Assembly: GCF_002443255.2 (NCBI RefSeq)
Contig: NW_019211455.1
Location: 35,245,472-35,309,471, forward strand
Direction: 5' to 3'
From: Varroa destructor
Taxonomy: Eukaryota; Arthropoda; Arachnida; Mesostigmata; Varroidae
Length of the DNA stretch: 64,000 nt
Made by a program: the position numbers and the translations under genes. A model generated the notes under the pieces. The model was not told where the DNA came from and searched no databases. It worked only from the letters and a program-made list of their open reading frames with translations. The number at the start of each line of letters is the position of its first letter. Within the stretch, counting starts at the first letter, position 1. Shown one piece after another: positions 28,701-41,400 of the stretch.

Positions 28701-31700
28701 AAACTGTTCAATGCCAGTGACACTGGTACCGTTAAGCAAGTCGCAATCGCCGGTAGAAGGATTGAAATTCCCTGGAAGTGTTATACGATAATTGAGATGT
28801 ATATTCTGAGCACCCGCATCCCATTTTGAAGATAAATTGACAATCCAGTAGGGAAGAAATATACACAGACTAAACGACAGCAAGTATTCGAATCATAGAA
28901 ATAATAACATTAATAACAACTAATTCATATTTTAAAGCTGAGCACTGCCGCATCACATAGCAAAACTCAGATTTTGCCGAACTCGGTATACCCCCGCCAG
29001 CATGAACATTAAAGACAACATAGTAGCAGCCCAACAAAAAGCTCAGCACTAGGAAGACCGTTAGCCCGTATCTCAGTAATCAAAAGAATATCAGTTGAAG
29101 TGGAAGTAATATACTCTCAAAGAAAGGATAAATAAGGTTCCTCACACTGAACGCGGCGCTAAACGCTAAGCAAGCAATGGGTGTAAATGAACAAGCTGAG
29201 ACCAGAATCAGAGTTGGGTTTCGGAGGCAATTAAGAAAATTGGTGTTAATAGAACTCATTACTTTTTAGGACCTAAGTCAGCAATCGTGAATTTATTCCT
29301 CGATCCTTATAGTTCATTATTGTTGTCCCATTAGTCTAAATCACCTTCTAGTTCTACCTTATCAAAATGCGTATCGAAACGATTAGTGATTAGCAAATGG
29401 AAGCCTAACTTCCTTGACCTTAGGAGGTTGATTGCTGGACGTCTTAAATCTTCATGCCTTTGAGCTGCGGTGATTTTTTCTTAAGGCTAAACAAAAGCAC
29501 CTTCTGATTTAAACTGTGGCAGCAAGAAACAGACATCTCTAAGAGTAAATTGCTCCTGGTTTGAGATGATGCAATTTCTGAATCTTGTAACATACTTTTT
29601 ACATAAACAAACCAGAATTGTTGAGAGAACGCACAAAAAACGCCGGGAGCTTCTGGTTGTATCTCCAGATCCCTTTTGTTTTGTCTGGAGCTTTTACGTC
29701 TGCATTTACAAGGCCGTTGATTCCTATCATTGAAGGCTTCTTTGAATGATGGTGAGCTTCATTTAGTGCCTTGCTGATGTAACGTGAATGTGCCGCAATA
29801 TGCACAACAATTTTTTTTTTGTAACCAATGAGATTGTAACCAATCTCACGAAAGCAGACCGTGTTTCAACTTTTATGTTAGTATGCGCATTTCGCACGCA
29901 AGTTCTATATCCATTGCACAAAATAGTAGTATTTGTTTATCACTTATATCGTGTCAGCTATGTCTTCCAGCTTAGTGGATGTTTCTATGGCATTACTACC
30001 CGAATTACGTAGAGCGTTACAGTTTAGTTCCCTCAAAGGTATCGTCGATGTCAGTGAGCTATATTTAGCATAGACTTGGACTAAATGCAACGCACTTAAT
30101 TAATCAAATCGGAACGCCCACCACGCAGTTCTGACATCTCCTGGGCTTGTGGGAGAATTTCTTAGCTATTGAAGCGGCATTGTTGATAATGTTTTTCGTT
30201 TATGTATATAAATCGAATGGACAGATACCATATTGCGAAATTTAAGGGGTGTCTGGGCGCTTAAAAAGAACACATGCTGACTACAACCGGCCCAGCAGAA
30301 CCCTAAAGGTACAAGTTATTTACAAATACACATGAGAACAATTTCAATGTTGTATCTGGAAACTCGAATGAGGCATATTGAGAACTTCCCCAAAGTGCCC
30401 GAATAAGAACCTGAAACGCTATCCTACAAACGCAACGACCTACTGTATAAGGAAAAGACGGGATACCCAATTCACTAGGTTGAAACACAAGCACTTTTGG
30501 TTTGTTTTAAATGTTGCTCGTCTCTTTTATTTTCCATTATTTCAATTAAATTTCCCTCTTCGTCAAATTTCAATATGCAGTGAAAGGAATTTCAGGATCC
30601 AAAAATAGAAATTAGTGATGAAAAGTGTGCATTTTCTGTACCTGCTCTATTTCGCCCTTTGTCCAATCTGAACAGTTGCTAAAGCACCACGGGATACTTG
30701 CGCCACATACAGCGAAAACTATAATTGCTAGAAGAGCTAAGAACTAACTGGGTTGCAGAGTTTTTGAATGGCATCTGTTGGAGAACGCATCCCGTTTCGG
30801 TCGGCCATTTCAAGTTGACAAGGGCCAATTGAAGGCACTTTTGAAAGAAAATGACCGGCAAACAACTTGGTAACTTGGTTAGGAAAATAACCATCGACAG
30901 GTGTCTTGAACCTATGGTACGTACATAAAAATTAGGAGCTTGTATGCCCTATAAACTGAGTAGAATGTAACTCGGGCTATTTACTGCTCCTTAATATCTT
31001 GCGTGATAGAGCGTAAGATGGAAGCCACAAGGAGAAGCTTCTACGTATAATTGTTGCAGGCGACAAAATATGTATCTCTGTCTATGTAAAGTCAGGACAC
31101 AAATGGGTAGGTCCAGCAAGTGCACCCAAGTGCAGAGTTGAACCGGATTTCCATACCAAGAAAATGATGATTTGCGTTTGGTGGGCGTTAAGATAAAACT
31201 AAAATTTATTTGAGAAAAGCAGGATGATCAGCAAGCATCTGTACAAAATTCAGTTTAAGAAAACGAACGAGGCTATTCAACAAACCCAATAAACGACACA
31301 TTGTTCTCTACGACAATTCCACGCCAAGCGTAGCAAACATAAAACCGTCCTGCAAGAGCTTAAGCGGGAGGTTCTTTTGTGCCCAGCGTACTTTCCGGTC
31401 ATGTCTCCTACGGATTATCACTTTTTCGAGTCTCGGCCAAATGAAACTAATAATTGTACATTTCATAGAGAAGAAGGTGTCAAAACTCTACCAACGTTTG
31501 TCTTCAACACCAAATCTAAATATTTCTAGGGAGATTGGATTGACGGGACAGATGAGAAAAGGTCACATAATTCATTTATTGCCATCATGCAAAAGAAACG
31601 ATATTTTTTGTTAAATAAGAAAATCGAAATGACTTACGCTTCAGCTTTAATACCACTACAGCCGGTTCTTGGATTTAGAAAGCATATTAGTGCTAAGAAA

Positions 31701-34700
31701 CTACGTATCTGTGCTATTATAACTATCGCTTACATTTCACCTTGGCCGACCAAATTAGCGTTACGCAGTTCCTCTGGACACAACTATGGGAGCCATGAGG
31801 TCTACGCGCTTGACCTCGTAGCAACGTAACTTTCAAACGTGCGTTCAGAGGGCTTTGTTTCATTACTGCTTACTCAGTGTGACTCATTACTATCTCACCG
31901 ATGGTTGTAGAAAGATCTAAGCAAGCTACCTGTGGATACACACTAAGAAATCTAACGGTGAAGAAGGTTTTGCGAACGTATTGCAGATGACGTTCCCTTG
32001 CCTAAGCCTTACATATTCCACATCACTGGATTTAGTCTCACTGAATAGATTGATCTTTAAAATAGTAAATATAAATATTTCGGAGAACAATATATTTTAA
32101 TGTATTTTAGCATAACAATGAGTCCTTTTCATACAATCTATCGCTACTGTCATTAGTACCTATAATTGGCCATTTTCTGTCAACTACTTATTTATTTTTT
32201 ATTTATATCTCTCAGCCAAGATATTTTTGTTTCCAGGACAGCAGGCGCAAAATAACAGATGCGGATCCAGTTATCTTAAGCTTTTCATAAATACGAATAG
32301 GTTTCGAAAAACGCACTATGCGTACCGTGTATTGTAGCATCGTACCCATTGGATCTTCAAAAGTCACTCTTGTGAAAAAAAAGTCTGACGACTCTATTTT
32401 TGTGTGTCAAGCCTATGGTAAAACGGTTTTACCCGGCAATACTTGTGAACAGTAATATCTCAGCTGCAAAAAAAGCAAAATCGCTAATAAATATTTTAGT
32501 GACCAATGATACACTAATTCCCCAAGCAGTAACTCAAGCCACTTCATTTTTACTATCTAAAGCAGAATAAGCGGTTAGATCTCTCGGTATCCTACTCTAC
32601 TCAACTAAAGCTAGCTAATAAGATAGCTAGATAATTTTGTAAAGTTGTGGGTATCAATTGAATTCTAATGCTTCCCGTCGCCTCTCGCCACATCGATGGC
32701 TCGGTTGTCTCTAGATTTTTGTACGTTAACACCTATACAGATCCATGCTCTCTGGAGTAGTGTTTGTCTATCAGGATTGACGGACCTGTTGGTCAACAGA
32801 CGCAGGGGTTATCGGCGTGCTTACATTTGAACCAGCTGCAGGGCTCCATAAATCGCGTTATTTACCGTGCGGTGCCTCGCTGCGTTTCTATTCAAAGACA
32901 TTCAAAAAACGCGCGCAAATGCAATAGCCAGCATTAGCACTGTTGTTAATAGATACATAAATTACATCAGAACGTTGCAACCTGACTACACTTGTATGTA
33001 CACGCGTAGTCGTACTGCAACACTAGTTTTGAGCATCAAAACTGTGCAAAAACTGAACTAGAATAAACTAGACGCACGACTTTCTGTTCAGAGGTTGACA
33101 GGTGGACTTGAAAAACCACGAGGTTAAAGTGTGTAAGTCAAGCGTTTTCACTAAGTTACCTTCAGTGAATGACCATATCACTCCACATTTGCAGTAAGTT
33201 ACGTCTCTGTTAGACAGAAATTTTGAAAAAAGTTTATCGCGTGTGAGCTAAAGAGTGATGTTCCAATCCGTTAGACACATGGGGCATTGTCTTGTCAAAA
33301 ACAAACAACTGCAAGTGCATATTCGTCATCTAAGAACGCTAGTTTAGATAAAATAACAAATACGATTCAACACTACCGAAATCATCGAAACATATCGTTA
33401 ACTGAAGAGAGAATAGCTTAACTAACACAGATCATTTGATCAAACAAGGATCATTTCGTACCAGATCAATCTATCAAAACAACTAAGTATACATTTAAAA
33501 TTACTTGCTTCGGACGTGTTGTAATTTCACAACTACATAATAATTGTGCCAAGGTTTAGTTGTAGTTTTGGCAGTTCCAAATCCTAAGCAGAGCGGAACA
33601 TTTGGTGGAGGCTACTCAGCGTATTTCCAACGAAACCGATCGAGTTCATACTAATGTAAAATACATTGCAGATAAAGTAGGGACCAATAAAGCGTTAGCT
33701 GAATGGCGACTACAGTCATTAATCTGGAAGCAATCTAGGTTCAAAAAAGATTCTATAAATGAAATCCAACTGCTTTTCGAGGAGGGATTTTATGGAGGAG
33801 GGAACTATGCAAAACAACAGTTGGCGATTGCGAAAAGATTGGCAGGACCTCATGGTATCCACATTGGCTCCATTGTTTTTGTATAATGCTGGATTTGTTG
33901 AGCCAAACAACGGCGGCATTTAACGAGTAAGGGAAGCTGTCTTCCGTTAACAGTCTTGACAAGAGAAGAGAGAGGTAAGAGGACACAAAGCATAACACGG
34001 AGCCAGACTAGTGGAAGACACTCAGGATTATAGAAAATGAAATTGCGAGGGCGTTATAGCTTTGGCCCCGTTCGCTTCAACGGCACCAAATAACGTCAAT
34101 GTATTGGTATTTACTAAAATCTCAGCAGCTATCCTTCTCGATTCTTTCAGTTTCTCGCCATTCACTTCGTTTCATCCATAGATAGATCAGCTCCGGTTAT
34201 TGCAACGTTGCGTCGGCATTTGTAATTGTTTAACTAAAAATCTCACGACAACGCTATAGTTTTGTAACGGATTCGACTTCTTATTAGTCGCAGCTTAGCT
34301 GTGCTCTGTAACGGCTGAATCCACATTCATTCTAGTAGAAGAGCTGGTGATATATTTCCAGGATATTTTCTCCTCTTCTGTTTCACTTTTTATAACTTTT
34401 GATTTGACCACTCAACCAGACCAATCTTTGTATGTCTTTTACGTCAATTGCCCCCCAAAAAAAGCTTAAAATTACTGCTGCTAGAAAATCACTTCTGCAT
34501 TTTTTAAATTTTCCGGACGAAGAAGGCAGTGTAGCCATTGATATTTTTGCTTGTTGTTGATGTTTGTTATTGATTGTTGGCCCGCCTCTCCAAGAACGCG
34601 GACAACTGAGGCCATGATCCCATTAATATGAAACTTGAAATCCAGAACCGTATTACTTAGCTCACAGATCCTTACCGCGAAATCTGGTCAAAACTGAACC

Positions 34701-37700
34701 TGTCGAAATGTCCTTTGAATTCCTGCCAATTCCTGACGCTCTAGATGTCGATTACCGCATAAACTGTCTCGTGGAGATTTTACAGACGTTTACGCCTCTC
34801 CCGCCCCAGAGGCCATGTTCAACTATAACTTATTTTCTTCGCAACATACAAAAAACACTTTTGCCCTTCGCTGAGGTTCGCTCTGAGAAGTATCTTGCTG
34901 TTGTTTCCAAGTGCTATGTCCAAAGATTATGTCAAACCATATAAAGGCTATCTCAAACGCAATGGGTCCCACTCCTAGAAATAATGTACAGCAGGCCTTA
35001 AGGGTAGTTCGCATGGGATAGAAATATTTGTATTTGATTAGCCAAGTTGCCTTGGTAACATACGTTAGTGATACGCTCGCTTCGGGAAATACGATTTCCT
35101 GTTCGACGCCGCACTCTTTTTCAGCCTTGAATAAGATGACGGTGATACAGAAGTATCTATTGATGCACGGTTCCACCATTCCGGAGGTCTGGCTGACTCT
35201 GGAAAAATTACGCTTTAACAGTGCTCCTGTGGCGAATAATGTTTAAAACGTATATCTCCAAAACGCTCTCTTCTGAATGCTTACCTGGAGTGCGCTGCTC
35301 AGTTAATGCTGCTTCTGGTATGTTTTTTGCTTCGTAAAGAAGAGCCGCGATCTTGGCTAAACCTAAAAAAGACTACTCTCCTCGTGGCGAGGAGCTACGA
35401 AGTGGAGTTTCTGCCTTGTACTACTTGTACTACTGCCCTGTACAATCACTAGAAGATTCAACAGAAACGCCATTTTTAAAGAATACCGTAAGTTCAAAAT
35501 GTGGTATCCCACGTCAACGGAATGCTGGCCCTAATTGACTACACATTTCAAAGGGAAGTACCTATACGCTGTATCTGTTGAGTCGAAGACCACTTGCGAT
35601 TCTACACCAAAAGACGTTATTAGTGGGTGTTCCTCTGAAGATGTTCCTTCTCTTAAATGCAATCATGTAAGAGAGCAAGATAACCATAGATGACGGAGTA
35701 ACGGAACTCTTTCTTTTTGCAAACCACAAATTTGTTTTAGAATACAACCTGAGTATGTTCACTCTCCTTCTCGACCTTGTTCAAAGACCCCTTGAAGAAA
35801 TTCAGGGCCACAAAAGCCTTGTTGAACTACGCATAGTTTAGGCAGACGTTGCTTTTACCTATAGCAGATACTAACGTGGCTACACAAAACTGTTTCTGAT
35901 CAGGCGTTGACGGTAAGTTCTGTCGAGACAAAAATTAGATTTGCGTTGTGGATTAGAGTTGCAAAAAGTGACAACCTGTGTCATCCCCTGATTCATCTTT
36001 AGTTGGAGAAAGCACGCTTATGCAAGTAACAAGTAGTTGCGTTAAATTCACTCAAGCTACCTAAAAATTGTGTCGAATTCGTGAAGAAATTTTGAAGCAA
36101 ACAACGCTGTTTCGATTGCCCGGAAAACGAGAAGCTAGTTCATCCGCTATCTAAATATGTAAATTGGCCGAACTATCACTTCGGAATAATGGACCTAATT
36201 TTTTCAAAGCTGGAAGATAAATGCCACGCTTTGAAAGCAGGGTCGAATTTCATTGCTCGGATACTAGAAGCCCAAATATTGCGAAGAGTGAAAAGCGGCC
36301 TGATGATCAATCCAGGTGACTTTCATTATTCGGAAAGTTAATAAAAATGTTCCCAAATTTATAACAAACGAGTTTTAAATTAGGAAAAAAACACCATTAA
36401 AGCGCAGTTGTGAAGCTGCCTAGTGACTAGTCAAGAGATTTCGTCGGCAAAACAGCATTGTTTTAATTAAGCTTAGATTTTCTCTTTGCCGGAGGCACAC
36501 AACAGTCTCCCAAACAGTGATTTCCTACATAATATGTACCGTAATGAACACTTAAATGTTTATCATATAACAGTTCAATCAAACCCAAACGCGGCTTTCA
36601 ATTCATGGACAATTCATTTGAGATTCCTCTTTACATAACTAGCAGTTGATCCGCCTGAGTAACTGATTCATGGATTCTTATTGGGAAAAGAGTATGTACA
36701 TGAAAATAGACTCAGCAATGGGGATCCAAAAATTAAATTTTAGGTTGTCAGAGTGCAACGGTTTTTGGAAACTACAATTCGTTATTTCAACAACCGTCTT
36801 CGATACAATACCGAATGGATGTTGCCGAAACACCCTTTCCGATTCATGTGCCGGACTTTCATTTAAGCTGTTTGAAACGACAGAAATGGACATTTGAGAC
36901 CTTTTGTGCTCCATAGTCTGATTTCTGAAAGGAAAGTCCGGGTGGGCTTTTTCAAGTGCATGGCTTTCCGAGCTGAGAAGGAGAGGTTCATTTAACAGGA
37001 GAGCTTTCGGCTGCGACATGTTTATTTACGATTCAACACTTATAACAAAATACGAGGTCCTGGAACTCATCGTTTCTGATAACGCTTGTAGTGTCAAGGA
37101 GGTGCATCTATCTTTAGCCGCTTCATGGTGGCCTCTAAATGATAAAACAAAATTTGTTTGGGATAAAAAGGAATTCTTTTCCCAATTTCCTTCGCCTGAA
37201 TATAATTCGTCTCATTTTTTTCAGGAAAATCCCCGAAGGAATACAGGGTTCACCTCAATGATGTCTCGGAAAAAAATACAAGTATTACAGCTTCAATTCG
37301 GTTCCTTAACGGTTTTTCTTTGCAATAATATAAACTTGTTGATAGCAAGTGTCGACATTTACAGGTCGAGACTTGTTGGACCCTCACTAAATAGCGCTTT
37401 GAACATAGTTTTTCAGCGGATTTTTCAATGACGATATGTGCTGACTTTAGAATATGCCTGTATTCTCAAGCAGCTTATCTTGCATTAATCTGTTTCTATG
37501 AGGCGGCCCACCGTCTTGTTGGATAACGTGTGATTTTCCTAAAGGCGCTTTAGCTATCCAAAATTGTATAGTAATTTATAGAATAAGTAGACAAGCTTTT
37601 TAATGACCCGGTCGTCTTTGCTGGTAAGTGTGATAACATAACATTTCCTCTATCGGATACCATATTCAGATCATGAACTGTGGCCGAAAATTTGTTTCAC

Positions 37701-38376
37701 GTATGACAGACACATTCCTATGTATGAATGTATGAACACGGCAATCATCATTTTGGCGGTTCATTTTTGTATTGAAGACAAGATGTCTACCCCGAGAAAA
37801 GATTTAGGTTACCTGTTGTTTCAGTCTTGAGGGAATCGAGCAGCAAGTGACATCTGTGAAATTTCTCCGTTTCATTGCCCTCAGAGAGCGTCTGTTTTAC
37901 CTTTCTTGGGACCTTCGTGAACGACTCGCGACACCATACACGCATGAATTTCCGTACTAAGGCGTTGTCCGAAATAGATAGAACGTTCAAAATTTACTTT
38001 TGAACTGAATCTTCATAGTTTCCTATACCATGGATTTCCCATTGTGCTGCGCCAGAGCGTGTTTCTTGTGTAGCAGCATACTCGATTGCCACGCTGTATA
38101 CTGGTAAATATTTAGGTGACTCAAAAGTGGAGATTCGTCCAGTACATACAAATTGGATAATGGCATTGAATGGCTTTTGAATTGAAGAAAAATAAGTCGC
38201 TGCTGTTCGATATGACAGGTTTGTTATTTTGTTGTAGAAAAAAACTGGCTTTCTTTCGCTACGACAAGTAGCAGAAATGCATGTTTTTTCATTCAGATTC
38301 GTCCCAATTTAAGTATCGTACTTATATACGCGGATCTTAAATACTACTATGATTGCATAGTGTTTCTTTTCATTGA

Positions 38377-38441
<65 letters not shown>

Positions 38442-41400
38442 GAATGACAATGACATATATATATAAGTCATTGTCATTCTTTGACATCCAATATTTGATA
38501 TTTTGAATGCTACTTCTGTTTAGGATAACCAGTACCAGTTCCGAATAGTTTCTGCTCATATTTTTGGCTGATTAAACTAGCAGTTGCCTTATGAGTCTTA
38601 GTAATAATAATAATAATAATCCAGTCCCATATGGATCTTGTCAATTCTCGTTAATTTATATAAAACGAGCACTGTACGCCACGTCACTGGGCTTGAATAA
38701 TCGACTCCTATCTTTTTAGGCCAAACTGAATCATTTCCTTCATCCTTGTTGACGTGAAGGGTTCTTCAATGATACAACAGCAGTCACTAGCTTATTGAGC
38801 AGCCCAAAAGGCACCACTTGTGCACATGAGATCAGTCTAATAACAAGACAGAGAGGACTCGTACTTGTAACTAATCCTGCGTGACGCTGTAAAAGGTATA
38901 AGCATTGCATAATGTACGTGCAGTTTGCGCAAAATATTCTGTGTGTGCGAAAACTAAGACTAACCCAGCTGTGTTGACATAAAACGAGCCACTGTGAGGC
39001 ACCTTGGCATGATAGCAACATATGTCGGCCCACAGCTGAGCACGATACGGACAGGCCACACCCAAAGGCTCGGTACGCACGAACTTTTTTGCCTGAAAGG
39101 AAACGGAAAAATTTGAACCTTGTGTTTTTGAGATACAAGAAAGTACACACATACTTTTGTTGACCTTGTGTTATTTGTTATTTCAAAAAGACTTCTTATT
39201 TTATTAAGTTACATATACATATATACTTATAACCATAGACCGCGGAAATAGAGGTGATGGACGTTTACCGTTATCAGACATAGTTCTACTATAAAGCAAA
39301 TAACAATAATGCAAAATGCTGCCGAATCCGCCCGGGACATTTGCACTATGTCTTATTATCGCATTAAGCTTAAATGACTGCTCTAGAATGGTTTGTCGGG
39401 TGTTTTAATATATGGAACTTAGTTCGAAGAAAACCATTTAAAAGAACTTGAGTAAAAGCAGTTCACAAACAATTTAGAGCTGACTGAAAATGTGGGCTGC
39501 ATCTATACGACAGTCGCTAACCTTGAGTCTCTTGAGCTTACACAGAAACTTGTATACCACATGAACTCTCTGAAGGTATCGAGCATCACGCTGCTGCAAT
39601 GACCAATTTTTGCTCATAGTTGCAACCTGCGATGACAAGTGGTGCTTGTACGTCAACATGAACTAGAAACCAAAAAAGGGAGCTCTTGGAAAAAACCAAA
39701 GCTCAGAATTTCACCACAGCTTCATTTAGAGAAAAAAATGACGCTTTGCGTCTGGTAGTGCAGTAAGGGCCAGATTTACTATAAATAGTTTCCTGCAAAC
39801 CAGACAGTTCATCGACATATTTATTTGGCTCAGTTGCATCAAGTCATCCAGGTTTTTCGCTAGAAAAGATTCGAAACATAAGGTTAGGTCATCTACGTTA
39901 TGACAACGCGAAGCCACACATGGTAAGCTTAAAACGAAACCAACGACGTTTTGCCGCAACAGCATACATCGTTTGATGGAAAGTTAGGGGAAAGTCGTGA
40001 ACAATATGAGGACTACATAGCACAATAACATAATATCACAAGGGTAAAACATGTAATATTTTTTTTTCCATCAGAAAAACCGCGAGAATTTACGACCCAG
40101 CTTAGTAGCAAATTGTGCGCGATGGGTACGATTATTATATAAAGAATATTGCTGAGATTTTGTAAACTGCTTACTGTTGATTAATTTAGCCAGTCGATTT
40201 TATTGGCAAGTAGTTCAGTTGTTACAATTTTCTGGCGATGGCGAAAACTTGTGTGTTAATATAGCCTTCGATCCAAAAATCATGATACCTGCTGTCTGAC
40301 GATGTCTAACCAATGAGCCCCGATTTCGATTTGTAACGTACATATAGTAATGCGTCGGGCGCTTTTATTTTGGTCAACATTGTTATCCATTGACAACGTA
40401 TGCCCTACATCAACAATTCCAAGGGATTATTTTATATTAATAATTTATATAAGGAGAGTACAAAACAATATTAGCTTTTTGGTAGGAGAATAGAAAAATA
40501 TTTAATAATTTTGTTCGGAGTGCACAGCGTTCTATGTTGAGCACTCAGCATACCCAGTTACGCATTCAGATAGTAAACATTAGAATTACTTATGTTCCCA
40601 GATATGCTGGTAATATTAGTCAATATAACCTTGAACGTTCACAAAACCGTCAATAAAAATTATGATGTCGGTGCTTCTTCAGCAATGATTTAGTATTAAT
40701 ACAGGATAGATATTGTAAAAAACGTAACTCAAAGTTATCACTTCAAATGAGTGAGCTACTTCTTAAACATAGTTACTGCAAGAATACATACATTGCGACA
40801 CTGGTTATATAAAAAATTATATGGAAAAGGTTTAAATATTAGTCCAATCCTTTAAGCACTACAAGGTAAGGCTGCAGTATGACGAAAAAGAAAAGAAAGA
40901 CAGGGTTAGATCTAGCGTTGCTATAATTAATTTCACTGATCTAATTGTATTAATGGCCAATCGAACACACCTCAAGAATTAGGGTTTGCTTTAAGACGAG
41001 AGTCTTTTTAATGTTCTGAGCAGATACGCAACAATTTCAAAGTAATGTTTCAAACTTGAAACTGAACATAGCACGAAAAATAAACGTAAATATAGTTAGA
41101 CCAATAAATTCACAAGTAATTAGTTAAAATATATCATATAGAAGTATAGTGTTAAACGTGAATTGAATCATGTATATCAAGCTACATGTACAAAATATAA
41201 TATCGATTTTCAATTTCGATTAGTAAAAATATCTTTAAAAAGTAGACCACGTGTGTCTGGTAGAAACGCGTGGCATCAGTTTAACGTTTCAGGGCCGCGT
41301 AAACGAAGAAGAAGCTAAAAATAAGAATCAAAATGCTGGTTCTTTAGCGTACTTTTTTTGGTTACAGTAACTACTTTTTGCTTGAAGAGCTAGCTAGAGT

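Larger units (their letters stand above)
25019..38964. other. Intron between exons 3 and 4, about 13.9 kb
   Basis: It holds a plus-strand mariner relic (31.0-31.6 kb), a minus-strand IS630-like relic (37.4-38.0 kb), a TA microsatellite and hairpin (38.4 kb), a weak promoter-plus-ORF candidate (27.55 kb) and an isolated plus-strand exon-like segment (35.34 kb). No confident nested gene was found. Confidence 0.6.

Noticed and set aside
29599..29805. Minus-strand frame with a globular-looking sequence in the 14-kb intron
   Set aside because: An acceptor exists at the right phase but no donor of the required phase follows, and I could not assign a family.
33602..33886. Plus-strand 94-codon frame
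   Set aside because: Hydrophilic and protein-like, but no promoter, splice partner or family match.
38379..38559. Open frame of Tyr-Ile repeats across the TA microsatellite
   Set aside because: Purely a translation of TA repeats.
39726..39965. Protein-like minus-strand frame just upstream of exon 2 of the TBC-TLDc gene
   Set aside because: The best acceptor (cttttctag) gives a start phase that cannot follow the phase-0 ends nearby, and no homology was seen.
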